Assembly: GCA_965153455.1 (NCBI GenBank)
Contig: OZ234499.1
Coordinates: 12,582,271 to 12,646,270, forward strand
DNA: 64,000 bases
Direction: 5' to 3'
Source of the DNA: Sphagnum compactum
Taxonomy: Eukaryota > Bryophyta > Sphagnopsida > Sphagnales
The notes under the pieces: generated by a model
Told to the model about the DNA's origin: nothing
Database searches by the model: none
What the model saw: only the letters and a program-made list of their open reading frames with translations
Translations under genes and position numbers: made by a program
Part shown: in pieces, positions 11,535 through 21,890 of the stretch
Layout: every line of letters starts with the position of its first letter
How positions within the stretch are numbered: the stretch's first letter is position 1

Positions 11535-14244
11535 GAATTTGTCCTACTTCCTTCAATCATGGGAAGGTTCCAAAGTCCCATTCCAAAACCCCACCAAGTC
11601 CCCTTTCTCAAACGAAGACTTGGTGTGGACGTCTGGGAGACGCCATGGAGGGCAAAATAAAGTGACCATTCAATTTGCTTATGTTCCATATGCTCGCATC
11701 TCAGAATTCTTGGAAGGTGAACGAGGGGATACAAGCACCCCTATGGAATGGAATGTTTACAAAAACTTTCCAAGCCAAACGGATGTCAAGCAACCAACTA
11801 TCAAAAACCACCTCATGCATACATGGTAAACATTTATGGCATTAACCTTTTTAATTTCTTTAATTCATATACCAAAGATGTAATCATTTACGTTTTGAAA
11901 GTTTTTTGGTCTAGGTATCAATGCGGATATGGACCAGAGGACTATCGAGAAAATTCAACCCACACTCGATTTATTAAACGAGGATGCCTAGCGTCATTCT
12001 CAATCAAACGTCTATACACACGACCTGATATGTCTGAGATCACAATTTATCATAAGGCCCATACACGAATTGATGGGTCATTCGCACATGGTGAGCATGA
12101 CCCGGAGTCCATTTCTTGTATGTCTCGTTATGCTCCACGCATGTCACAGGCATTGAAGGACCACATATGGGCCCAACTAAGCTTAAGTTACACGACTAAA
12201 CAAATATATGACAAGCATAAAGCAATTTGGTGAGAACGTGTGAATGCGGGTCAAAGCATGACTCGAGATGATTTCATTCGGCTTCAAGACATTGCATATT
12301 TAGATCGGAAACATAAGAAAGGGAGTTGGCGTTTACACACTAACCCTGCAATTTCAATTCGGTCTTGGGCTCTCCAACATCCGGAAGATGTGTTCTTTTT
12401 CCAAGATGTTGGTGAAATCAACGAGACTCAAGTCCCATTCACCGTAGGTATTCAAACACCAACTCAATGTGAGTCCATGCTATCATATGGTCACAATGGT
12501 GCCATTTCTATGGATGCCACATTTGGCACAAATGATATGAAATTCCATCTATTCACCTTGATGGGGTTTGATGATCATCGCACGGGTGTCCCTTTAGCCT
12601 GGATCATTACAAGTAGGCAAACAGTTCAAGATTTGATCGAATGGTTGAAATCATTAAAAGAAAAGATGTTATCACACATGCCACATTAGAAATCATCATG
12701 TTTTCTCGTTGATGATGCACCTCAAGAATTGAAAACATTACGGTTAGTTCTATACCTAGTATCGACTTTGTGTTTATTTCCTTAAATGTTTTTTAATATC
12801 TTTCATAAAATTCTTGATTACTTCAAATGCATTTTATGTTGTACTAACGCCATCCACTCATGGAGATAATATTGCATATGTGTCCTTATTAGGGTCGTAT
12901 GGGGTATGGACAAGGTTCCCATCTACCTTTGTTGTTGGCATGTTCTCAAAGCGTGACGCTTACATGGTATTGAAAAAATCAAAGATGTGGAAGTGTGGGG
13001 TGAAATCCTCCAAGACCTTCATGATGTGATATACATGTCCATCAATCATGGAGAAACAATTGATGACTTCAAAGAGCGTGGGAGGGTTGCTGTGAAAGAA
13101 AGCCTTCATAAACATAGGCCTGGTGATGCGTGGACAAATTATTTCTGGACTTATTACCATCAGTTTGGTAAGTGATAATATTTATCATGGTTTAACATTC
13201 AAAATTATTTTGTATAATGTTATTCATCCTTATGTATTGCGTTTATGTTTGCAAAATTATGGATGGTGGGTGTTCAAAGAGTGCCCCATTTCAACCAAGA
13301 CACCCAAGCGAGCATTGAATCATATCATGGTGTGTTGAAATGTTGGCTTGCTCTTGACACAAAAGGCCTTAGAGGGCATAAGATTGACTGGTTGGTGTGG
13401 CGATTAACAACAACCGTTGCACGCCACTACATGCACACATTGGAAATGAAAAAAAGGGGTTTCATAAAAAACAAGGTTATGGAGGCCATTATTACATGAA
13501 ATGTGGAAAAAGGCAGCCCTTATTCCATTCACCCATGCGTACCAACCAACCCTTGAGAATGATGGAGCTTGGGTCGTACGGAGCCAATGCCTTCCCAATG
13601 TTATTTACACGGTGAAATTCCCATTCACCGAAATGTTTTGTTGCACATACGAATGGGCATTGCGAGGGAACATGTGTAAACACCAAATTGTGGTCATTCT
13701 CACATGCACAGACATTTCTCAAGAGGATATCATTCATTACTGTGGAACATGGTATGGATCACATCGTGGAGGGTTGGGTCACATGTTTGCAGACCCGCGA
13801 CATATTCCAGATGATATGGAGTCCAATGATGATGACGAAGATGATCATCTTGAAGGTGATGATGGGATCATGGAATTTGATGGGCTCATGAACATGGAGC
13901 AAAATGATCTCCCTATGGGTGCCATTGTAGGGTCTAATGACACAATAAATTCATCAACCCCAATGGAAAGGGCTCTTGCACAATTGGTCACTACAATGCA
14001 AGAGATCACAAATGAATGTAAAGAAAGCGATGTGACACTTTGTGAACATGCCACCTCACACATGAGAGTATTGGCATGTAATATTCATAACATACGCCAA
14101 ACAAAGACAAATGCAATTTCACACCCAGGATTGGTGTTACGCTATGTAGAAGATGGATTGGGAAATAGTGTCAAACTGTTCAAAGATTGGCATGAAACAA
14201 TGTTCAATCACACAAATGGACGTACTAAACGATGTCACGAATAA
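11535..14244 (+). pseudogene. MULE transposase pseudogene (MULE DDE domain, SWIM finger)
   Basis: Cut-and-paste transposase of the Mutator superfamily. Exons: about 11535-11825, 11915-12742, 12893-13167, about 13255-13497, then 13500-14244 in a shifted frame. Exon 2 is followed by GTTAGT and exon 3 starts after TTAG. The conserved core is present: first Asp in SMDATFGTND (12513), second in FLVDDAPQE (12711 or 12714), Glu in ASIESYHG (13317), plus KVPIYLCCWHV. The C-terminal SWIM finger at about 13639-13683 reads CCTYEWALRGNMCKH, with Tyr where the second Cys is expected. Lesions: TGA at 12231, TAG at 12687, TGA at 12954 (all at expected Trp), no AG acceptor before exon 4, and a frameshift near 13497. 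The start is unclear: an ATG at 11559 lies in another frame, so a further shift near 11650 is possible. An acidic C-terminal region follows the finger. Confidence 0.95.
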
Positions 14245-14482
14245 ATGTCTCAATTACTAATCAAGATTGTTGCCATTGGCATTAAGAATTTTGTTTTAGA
14301 ATCAATATTGTATGGAGGAAACCATACCCCAAATTCTTTGAACATCATGTATTCAACACACACATGAAGTCTAATATGGCACAAAGGTTATTATTGTTTC
14401 CAAGTAATAAACACAAAAAGTGTGAAATGCAAAAACACAAGGATAATGATAATATTAGTGTTAAATGCAAGTATTGTAACTA
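14245..14482 (+). other. 3' flank of the transposase
   Basis: No coding signal. The first motif of the right-hand motif region (AAGTATTGTA) lies near 14469. Confidence 0.5.
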
Positions 14483-14640
14483 GGCCCCAAAATCCCAGTT
14501 AGTAAAAGTAAGTACAAGTGCAAGTAATGCAATTATGCCCCAAAATTCCAGTTGGTAAAAGTAAGTAGGGATGTAGGTATTGCAATGAAACCCCAAAATT
14601 CCAATTAGTAGAAGTAAGTATAAGTTTGGGTATTGCAAGT
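14483..14640 (+). repeat. Three-copy tandem repeat, about 53 bp, one GTATTGCA site per unit
   Basis: Units begin GCCCCAAAAT(T)CCAGTT, then GTAAAAGTAAGTA, and end with AAGTAATGCAA, AGGTATTGCAA or GGGTATTGCAA. The motif reads on the + strand in all units. The period is nearly the same as that of the larger array at 17470-17895. Confidence 0.8.
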
Positions 14641-14654
14641 TTAAATGAAAAAAC

Positions 14655-14965
14655 AAGCCTAAATGCAATACCCATGTTTCAAAAAACCCATCTAAATGGT
14701 TTGGATACCTTTAAGTGAAGACCTAGCTCTAAACACAATATGCACATGCAAAGTCACTTTGAAATAACCCTACCCTAAATGCAATACCTGCATTTTGGGC
14801 CACTTCGAAAGTACGCATATGGGGTTTAAGCCTTTTTATACGAAGATCTTACCCTAAATGCAATACCTGCATTTTGGGTCACTCCGAAAATATGCATATG
14901 GGGTTTAAGCCTCTTTAAATGAAGATCCTACCCTAAATGTAATACCTACATTTTGGGTCACTCCA
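14655..14965 (-). repeat. Tandem repeat, about 75-80 bp, motif in minus orientation
   Basis: Units contain TACCCTAAATGCAATACCTG, CATTTTGGG.CACT and GCATATGGGGTTTAAGCC. The motif appears as TGCAATACC, the reverse complement of GGTATTGCA, at about 14660, 14779, 14857 and (variant) 14937. Orientation switches between this block and the one just before it. Confidence 0.78.
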
Positions 14966-15463
14966 AAATAATTAGTTAATTTCAAAATAATATGCTAACA
15001 AATGTGTGTATAGTGGTTGGGGTTGTTGATTAGGAGTTCCATGATTCTTACTTTGTTTCATGAATTTGAAAAGAGGTTGTATTGTTTGTGGAACAAATAG
15101 TACAATGACAATTGTGATCAAGCGTATCTTGGTGTAAGAATTTTTCATGAAAAAGCTGAATTTGCAATCTATAACATGGAATAATTATCTTAAATAGTGA
15201 TTTCAATAATTTATTAAAACAAAAATATACTTAAGTTAATCAATCAAATATCAAATTAATCAATCTGATTTTTAGATCCAACTTTTTATTATCCAAGTAA
15301 ATAAAGTTAAGCTAAATGATTAGTTAATTATTTAAAATAAATAAATGATTATCTAATTCTTGATAATTAATCATTTAAATTATCTGAAATAATGGTCTAT
15401 TAATTATTTAATTATATGACAAAATTTGTTGATAATTCATTAATTATCAGAAATATTTTATAT
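14966..15463. other. AT-rich spacer inside the element
   Basis: Very AT-rich with many TTAATTA/ATTAAT words. No coding frame, motif or repeat end stands out. Confidence 0.5.
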
Positions 15464-15590
15464 TAAATTGGGGGGAAATTTTTAGGGTTTAGACATATGT
15501 GAAACTATACAATCTCATTCTATATCTTCTTCAAAGAGATTGGGAAAATTAGGTTGGAATTATCACACAAAGGTAAGAAACAAACCTTAT
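15464..15590 (+). repeat. Leader module, copy 3 (partial)
   Basis: Right half of the leader module: GGGGGGAAATTTTTAGGGTT, then TTCTATATCTTCTTCAAA, then CACACAAAGGTAAGAAAC. It ends at an intact splice donor. It lies in the same orientation as copies 1 and 2, so two or more transcription starts may have existed in the element. Confidence 0.6.
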
Positions 15591-16789
15591 GTGAAAACCC
15601 AACCCTAAATGCAATACAAAGTTTGTCGACATCAAAAAATAAAAAGTTCAAGCTTAAATTTTTTTCAAAGATGTTCATTATTTTTTTCCCCCTTTTAAAG
15701 TTATATATTCATTTCAAAAAACATAAATATAAAGTCTCTAATTTAATAAGATTTTAAACTATGTTTAAAAAAAAATCAAAGCACATAATTTTCTACTTTT
15801 TTTTTCCCTCTTTCACATAATAATAAAAATGAACTTTCCCACATATTAATCCTATGTTTGATTAAAATTTTATTTTATACTTTTCTGATATATAATGTAT
15901 AAGTTCTTGGTTAAAATAATCATATAGTGGGTCAATAATATTTTATACATATATAACACAAGTCCTTATGTAAACTTTATTTTTTATGATGTATAATATT
16001 GGTTTAAATATTGGTCCAAATATATTGTTATTTATAACACATAATATATAAATAATGATATTATTGAATAATATTGTTGATCCATTTCAATACATATAAT
16101 ATTTTCATATTTATTATATATATAGATATATATATATATATATATATAACCTATGGTTACGTAAATTGCAATTATTTTAATGAACTTTATTTTTAATGCG
16201 AATTTAAAAATTCCAAAAGGTTAATAACTAGGTATGAAAATGTTCATAAGCTCTTAGACGTCATGCCAGAGTTTGTGTGGAATTTAAGAGCTTTGTGAGG
16301 GCCAAGTTGTTATGTAATGTTTTCGACACCTTCAGAAGTTGAAAGATGATTTGACTATCCAAAAAACACAATAGTGTTCATAAAAAAACAACCAAGAATC
16401 TACAGCCTTGACAAATTACTAGCTTCAACAAAAGCTCAAACCTAAGGTTGTCAAATTCACTAAAGTGTCGACATTGACCAAACTAAACAACCTAACCTAA
16501 ACATGAGTAATAGGTTAATAAGCTATTTGTTAAGTAACCTAATTAACTACCTAATAGGCTACCTATGTAATATAGGCTTATTATGTAGTTTATTCATTAG
16601 TGTAGGCCTTCTAGGTTTTATATGGTCTATGTAGGTATTGAAGGTGGTTGAGTTTATTAAGTAAACATACTAGTTATATAGGTAATATACTAGCCTAGGC
16701 CATGTAAGCCTAATAAGCATTTATGACAGTTTAATGTCTAATCCTTATTGTATTATAACATTTTAAATTTGAACTAAAAGAATTTAGTA
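15591..16789. other. AT-rich interior of the element
   Basis: No gene. One TGCAATAC motif sits at about 15611. A TA dinucleotide tract covers 16122-16148. At about 16490-16700 there is a diffuse series of CCTAATAGGC/TAGGCTTATTAG words resembling the repeat near the left end. Confidence 0.55.
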
Positions 16790-17045
16790 AAAAGAAAGCA
16801 CATTTTTCCATATAATTGTTATAAGTATATACTATTGGAATATAATTCAAATTTAGAGTTTGGGAAACCCTAAATTAATTAACATTTTTTTTACAAGTTC
16901 ATAGTAAATAAAATAAATCTACGGTGCATTATAGGGGGAATTTTATATGCAAAACAATGCAATACATATTTTTAAAGAAATTGAAAGAGATCAGCTTAGA
17001 GATTAACAAATGGTAAGAGACATACATTCTTTTGTGTTTTGTTAC
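16790..17045 (+). repeat. Leader module, copy 2
   Basis: Homologous to 9600-9850 about 7.2 kb away and in the same orientation. Shared blocks include CCATATAATTGTTATAAGTA, TACTATTGGA, TAAATTAATTAA and TTAGAGATTAACAAATGGTA at the end. It ends at GGTAAGA, a strong splice donor. The following DNA holds no plus-strand gene before the right end, so it is either a relic of a lost gene or drives a non-coding transcript. Confidence 0.6.
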
Positions 17046-17089
17046 AAATTTTATTTAATTATTAAAAAAATTAAGGCTAAATTTGTAAA

Positions 17090-17460
17090 TGGTGAAAGTA
17101 AGTACGTGTGTGGATATGAAACCTTAACCCTAAATGCAATAGCCATATTCAAGTTCATTTCAAAATAACCCATAGGTGAATAAGGTAAAACCTATAATGA
17201 AAGGGCAACCTTAAATGTAATACCCACATGTAAGGTCGCTTTGAAATACCCAATATGTAGTTTGGGTGCACCTTTGAATGAAGACCAAGGCCTAGATGCA
17301 ATACTTACAAGCGAGTTTATACTGAAATAATCCATAGGTGATTGAGGCAAACCTTATGTGAAGGCCCTAAACCCTAATGCAATACCCGCATGTAACGTCA
17401 TTTCAAAATAACTAATAAGTGGTCTGGGTACCCAAAATATGTCTTTTTATATACCTAAAT
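17090..17460 (-). repeat. Degenerate repeat with TGCAATACC motifs in minus orientation
   Basis: Units of about 80-85 bases contain CCTAAATGCAATACCCAC-like phrases, CATTTCAAAATAAC and ATAGGTGATTGAGGCAAACC. Motif sites or variants lie at about 17137, 17215, 17297 and 17378. Confidence 0.7.
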
Positions 17461-17469
17461 TAATTATGT

Positions 17470-17895
17470 AAGTTTTGCAATGAATGTAAAAAACCAACAA
17501 CTATTATGGGACCTATATGCGAGTATTGCAAGAGATGTAGAAAACCAGCGGCTATTATGGAACCTATATGCGGGTATTGCAAGGAATGTAAAAAAAACCA
17601 GCGACTACTATGGGACCCATATGCGGGTATTGCAACGAATGTAAAATGACAGGGTCTACTATCGGGCCCATATGCGAGTATTGCCATGAATGAAAAATGT
17701 CAGCGACTACTATGGGACTCATATGTGGGTATTGCAACAAATGTAGAATGCCAACGACTATTTGTGGCCCATATGCGGGTATTGCAAGGAATGCAAAATG
17801 CCAGCGACTATTATGGGACTTATATGCGGGTATTGCAAAGAATGCAAAATGCATGCGACTATTTTAGGACTTATATGCGAGTATTGCATATTTGA
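17470..17895 (+). repeat. Eight-copy satellite, about 52 bp, one GCGGGTATTGCA per unit
   Basis: Each unit reads roughly CCAGCGACTATTATGGGACC, then CATATGCGGGTATTGCAA, then GGAATGTAAAA. Unit length is 49-53 bases. The last 7 bases of TATTGCA are nearly invariant while the AATG/AAAA linker varies, so the motif looks like the conserved part. Frames on both strands are open by chance of the period and are not genes. Confidence 0.92.
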
Positions 17896-18349
17896 AAATG
17901 ACCTTGTGGAATTTATAATAGAAAATGATGTAGGTATTATATGTTTAAAATGTGTGTATTGTTTTAAAAGTCTTCAGGTGATGTGAGTCCTATTATATCA
18001 GATGTAAGTATTGCACAATTCATTTTGATCTTTGTAAACCCTAGACAAATTAATGTTACCTATTCATATGGGCCTATTTAAGGTTTGATTCTTACATTTC
18101 AAGTACTAAGAAAATTATGACAAAGAAGACATATATGATTAACCATATACCCATCAAACAAGTGTGAGTAGAAGATATTATTATATTGATAAAAGATGTA
18201 CAAAAATGGGTGCATGAAAAATTACTAAAGAACCCAATGAAAAAAAAACGTTGGTTTTCTATAACATATCAAAGGGTCGAAGTTCAAAAATTGGGTAGTC
18301 TAAAAAATAAAAGGGCTAAAAAACCTAACTAACTATATAAAGTGAAACC
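17896..18349. other. Spacer between satellite and zinc-finger gene
   Basis: It contains motif variants at about 17933 and 17955 and AAGTATTGCA at about 18005. No coding signal on either strand. It probably holds the 3' end of the minus-strand zinc-finger transcript. Confidence 0.5.
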
Positions 18350-19878
18350 CTAACCCATATCAATATCTACAATCTTGTGTGTAGCTCGGTATGCAGTTGC
18401 TGCATTTGCAACCTTTGCTCCATGACGAGCAGTGTAAAAATGGTGGCGTTGCATTTCAACCTAAATTGCATTTGCAACAAACTCTTCCTTTGTTTTGTCT
18501 TGAACCCTATAAACACCCAAAAACCACCAAATTAAACCCTAACACACCTTGGATGAAATATAATAAAAAAAATAAACATTTATTATTATTGTTTCTTACC
18601 TTCCACGAATCATTCTAAATTCATGAAAATTCAAAACATCTGCTAATGGCTTTGTCCGACTTGTTTTACTAGACTCTCGATCCCAATTTTTGACATCCCA
18701 TGCCATCTTCAATTGTCGTGCATATACACAACGGGTGGATCGAATCATCCCTTATAAATTTTCATCCTTTTCCATCCGTGATGTTGCATCTCGAGGCACA
18801 CTACCCACGCCCTAAGCATTGAGGCCCAACACCTTCAACAATTGCTCTGAAGCTTATTTGACCAAAGCTGGTTTTGGGAATGGTGGACATTGTTTTGCAA
18901 CAACTACCAAGTTATTCCACTTGCACTGTGCTTTGGCACGAGCACGACTAGCAACCTTTTGATCATTTCGCCTTTGCCCAGCCATGGCATTTCCCAAGAT
19001 GCGAGCATTTTTTTGGCATGGTCTTGATGTCGAGGACCTCCTGCAGAAGTTGAAGGCCTCCCAGGTTCGGCCTTTTCTGCCACCAAGCCATGCACCTCTT
19101 TCAAATGCTTGGTCCACAACCATTTGGCACAATATGCGACAATGCAAGTGCCAACTTTACACTTCCATTTACCTACCCTTCGTCCATTCTTTGTCCTTCC
19201 GAGCCAAATTAGGTGGACAAAGGGGTGCCAGTGGCTGAGAAGCCTGGTCAGTTTCAAGTTCCGGACCTAAACCAAAAATGAAAGTTCAAAAAATAGAATG
19301 TAGGTAGCACAAAACATAAAATCACACAATCACACAATCACATACTACTTCTATAAACATGAACTGTTTTCAGGTATTGCAATAGAAAAATTTTGACAAA
19401 AAAAATCCCGCACCTTCTAACAAATGATGGAAGGTGCGGATATAATTAAACTTCAAAAAACTTGTACAATTTTTTAAATCTGTATTTAATCTAATGTCCA
19501 TAAATTATAGAATAATCTATATTACAAACTGTCATCCTTGTGTTTCAATTATGATAGAGCACCATTTTGCTCACCAATAGGCTAATCTGATGCAACAACA
19601 TTTTGGTCACCAATTGCCTCATCTGATGCAACAACATTTTGCTGAGCAATTGCTTCATCTGATGCAGCAACATTTTGCTGAGCAATTGTCGCATCTGATG
19701 CAACAACATTTTGTTCAGCAATTGCTGCTTCTAACGCAACAACATTTGGCTCAACAATTACCTCATCTCCTGCAGCAACATTTGGCCCAACAATTGCCTC
19801 ATTTGACGCAACAACATTTTGCTTATGGACTTCCAACGCACCACCACCACTTTTCTTCAATCTCCTTCCCCTAGCCAT
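18350..19878 (-). pseudogene. Companion zinc-finger gene of the MULE, copy 1 (broken)
   Basis: Unknown family. Exon 1 starts at ATG 19878 (MARGRRLKKSGGG) and carries a 12-residue repeat. Exon 2 runs from about 19245 to 18600, after a TTTAG acceptor and before GTAAG. Exon 3 runs from about 18507 to the stop at 18350. Exon 2 encodes a C2H2-like finger, CKVGTCIVAYCAKWLWTKH then LKEVH (C-x4-C-x12-H-x4-H). Later come WNNLVVVAKQ, ASEQLLKVLG and MAWDVKNWDRES. Breaks: TAG at 19584-19582 in exon 1, a one-base slip in an A7 run near 19010, an in-frame TAA after PALVK, and a TAG in exon 3 after VANAI. A diverged homologue with the same order lies at 25.0-25.6 kb, so this was a real protein. I infer a DNA-binding accessory protein of the transposon. 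Confidence 0.72.
19565..19836 (-). repeat. 36-bp coding minisatellite (12-residue repeat)
   Basis: About seven units of 36 bases encode DEAIAQQNVVAS-like repeats in exon 1 of the zinc-finger gene. Period is a multiple of three and substitutions mostly keep the frame, consistent with past selection as protein. The last unit carries a stop where GAG is expected. Confidence 0.85.
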
Positions 19879-19979
19879 TACAACCTTCAACCCTAAACAA
19901 AAAAACCACCATTTCACTCTTAATTGTTAATCGTAATGAACTAAACCATAATCACCAACAAATAAAATAAAATAAAACC

Positions 19980-20885
19980 GCCACCATAGAGGAAGGCGAC
20001 GACGTTGCTGCCGTCACCTTCTTCACAGCAAAACCACCAAAAAAAGGCGGAGGTCGCCATTTCCTTGCAGCAAAGCCATCGAAGAAGGTGACGGAAGCTG
20101 TCGTCTTCTACTTCTTCAATAAAAAGTTGTTGTCGTTGCCTTCTGCGCTACACGCCTTCCGCGCTACAACGAAAAAGAAGAAGAAGGCAAGTTGTCATCG
20201 CCTTCTTCTTTACGCTCCAAAAACAGAAAGAAGGCGATGGCAGTAACGCTACCGTCGCCTTCTGTGTTGTAGCAAAACGAAAAAAAGATGGCGACGGCAG
20301 CGTTGCTGCCATCACCTTCTGCGCTGGAACAAAAAAGAAGAAGAAGGCGACGACAGCATTACTGCCGTCGCCTTCTTCATTGCGCTGTAACAACAAAAAT
20401 AAGAAGAAGGCGACGGTAGTTGCTGCCGTCGCGTTCTGTGCTGCAGCAAAAAAGAAGAAGAAGGCGACTGCTGTCGCCTTCTTCACTACACCGCAACAAA
20501 AAAAGGCAACGGCAGCAACGATGTCGTTGCCTTCTTCATTACGCCGCAACAAAAAAAAGGCAACGACAACAACGATGCCGTCGCCTTTCGCGTTGCAGCA
20601 AAACGAAAAAAGAAGGCGACGACAGCATTGCTGCCATCGTTTTTTGCGCTGCAACACAAAAAAAAAGGCGACGGCAACAAAGCTGCTATCGCCTTTTTTG
20701 CGCGTTGCAGCAAAACAAAAAGAAGAAGGTGACGACAGCGATGCTGTCGTCGCCTTCTGCATTGGAGCAAAACGAAAAGAAGGCGACTGTAGTGTTGTTG
20801 CCGTCACCTTCTGCGTTGCAAGAAAAAAGAAGAAGAAGAAAGCGACGACAACAACCTTTTACGTTGGAGCAAAACGAAAACAAAC
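19980..20885. repeat. Array of palindromic (hairpin) units, about 50-65 bp each
   Basis: Roughly 14 units, each with arms like GAAGGCGACGGCAGC and GCTGCCGTCGCCTTC around a 3-6 base centre. Links resemble TGCGTTGCAGCAAAACGAAA. Both arms vary together in several units (GGCGACGACAGC with GCTGTCGTCGCC, GGCAACGGCAGC with GTCGTTGCC). Composition is far more GC-rich than the surrounding element. Long frames on both strands (for example 20148-20807 and 20380-20952) arise because units lack stops; I do not call them genes. Confidence 0.9.
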
Positions 20886-21277
20886 AAGGGAGGGAGGGAG
20901 GGAGGGAGCTTACCTGAAGTTCCCGCTCTGGGTCTGCGTGGGTCTCGCTTGAGGGGCTCTAGCTCCAACAGGCGTTCGAGCTCCAACAGTGGCAGCCTGG
21001 CTCTAACAACGGTAGCTCCCCGGCTCCAACAATGGCAACTCCAATGGTAACCTAGCTCCAACAACGGCAGCTCCAGCTCCAGCCTCCCCTCCCGGTCCCG
21101 CTTGACGGCTCTGGAGCTTTGGCGATGGAGTGAGAGGTAGGAGGTGGTAGGTAGGAGGGGGGAGTAGGTAGGAGGGGAAAATTTTGGGGCAGAGAAGAGG
21201 TGGAAAAAAATAATACTTGCGGGCAGGGAGGATGGGTTTTTGGTTCATCCACAAAACGGCTTCAACGTGCTCATCCT
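20886..21277. repeat. GC-rich right subterminal region with GCTCCAACAACGGC repeats
   Basis: A GGGA run (20887-20910) precedes about six loose copies of (A)GCTCCAACAACGGCAGC at 20950-21085. Then comes a GGTAGGAGG-rich stretch at 21125-21180. No gene. Its position just inside the right end suggests subterminal sequence of the transposon. Confidence 0.65.
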
Positions 21278-21313
21278 CAATTGGTGCATTGGTGGCTGCT
21301 GGTTCATTGCAGC
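21278..21313 (-). repeat. Right terminal inverted repeat of the MULE
   Basis: Reverse complement begins GCTGCAATGAACCAGCAGCC. Bases 21282-21306 are the exact complement of 8889-8913. Confidence 0.88.
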
Positions 21314-21323
21314 CAGAAACTTG
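21314..21323 (+). repeat. Right target-site duplication of the MULE
   Basis: CAGAAACTTG, identical to 8871-8880, directly abutting the right end of the element. Confidence 0.88.
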
Positions 21324-21890
21324 TTCTCACAAACACCCACCCCTTCAAAAATACACATTTATTTGGCAAAGTTGGACTTCTTGTTAGGCAGGCATGAAAG
21401 AACATGAAGGCAGTGGGGACCACAAGAAAGACCTTAGTAGTGAGTACTGTTTGATAACTAAACTCTCAATGTTTTTGGAAACAATTTACTATTTTAGAAA
21501 TTGGGTCCACCATCCCAATTTCAATATTTCAGAATTTTGACAATTTAGAATATGTGCACAAAGTTCATCTTATATGTTTGCATCTATTTTCACCCACTTT
21601 AGAATAAGTTTGGTGTGGGGGCAGGGGCATATATGGCCCAATCAATTTGCAGTAGTAACTAGTCTGACAAGTTGTTAAATAAATCATTTAAAAATTCATA
21701 TTACACTTTTAATAAATTTTAACATGGTGAAAATTGCTTTGTCATATGTATATGTCAATCCTATTTATTGGGTGGGTCGCCCTTGGACTCATGGCCACCA
21801 TAATACTTGTGATATCAGTGTTTTTTCTATCTACCAACTAGTGCATCATCCTACGTACTTGCACTTCTGTGACATTGTTGTCATTTAATG
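21324..21890. other. Spacer between the MULE and a second motif-rich region
   Basis: No gene or repeat is supported. No GTATTGCA site lies in this interval, in contrast to the DNA on either side. Confidence 0.5.

Larger units (their letters stand above)
8881..21313 (+). mobile_element. Complete-ended Mutator-like element (MULE), 12.4 kb
   Basis: The ends carry matching terminal inverted repeats of about 36 bases (8881-8917 and 21278-21313) with a 25-base identical core. A perfect 10-bp direct repeat (CAGAAACTTG) flanks them. Between the ends lie a MULE transposase pseudogene (+), a zinc-finger pseudogene (-), repeated leader modules, tandem repeats carrying a GGGTATTGCA motif and a palindromic array. 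Established knowledge: MULEs encode a DDE transposase with a C-terminal SWIM zinc finger and make 8-11 bp duplications. Seen here: all three features. The termini and target duplication are well preserved while both genes are broken, so the element is now non-autonomous but could respond to an intact relative. Base composition of the interior is very AT-rich except the right-hand 1.2 kb. Confidence 0.88.

Noticed and set aside
9600-17045. LTR retrotransposon with leader modules as LTRs
   Set aside because: The repeats share a promoter-like segment but lack TG...CA ends, primer-binding site and any reverse transcriptase or integrase between them. MULE ends explain the unit better.
17470-17895. 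Possible CRISPR-like array
   Set aside because: Regular spacing superficially fits, but the whole unit is repeated without unique spacers, and the genome is a plant. It is a satellite.
17470-17895. Protein-coding repeat gene on either strand
   Set aside because: Units vary between 49 and 53 bases, so no reading frame is kept across the array.
20148-20952. Long open frames on both strands (219 and 190 codons)
   Set aside because: They are produced by the palindromic array, whose units lack stops in several frames on both strands. The translations are low-complexity (Phe/Ser/Ala or Lys/Ala runs) with no domain.
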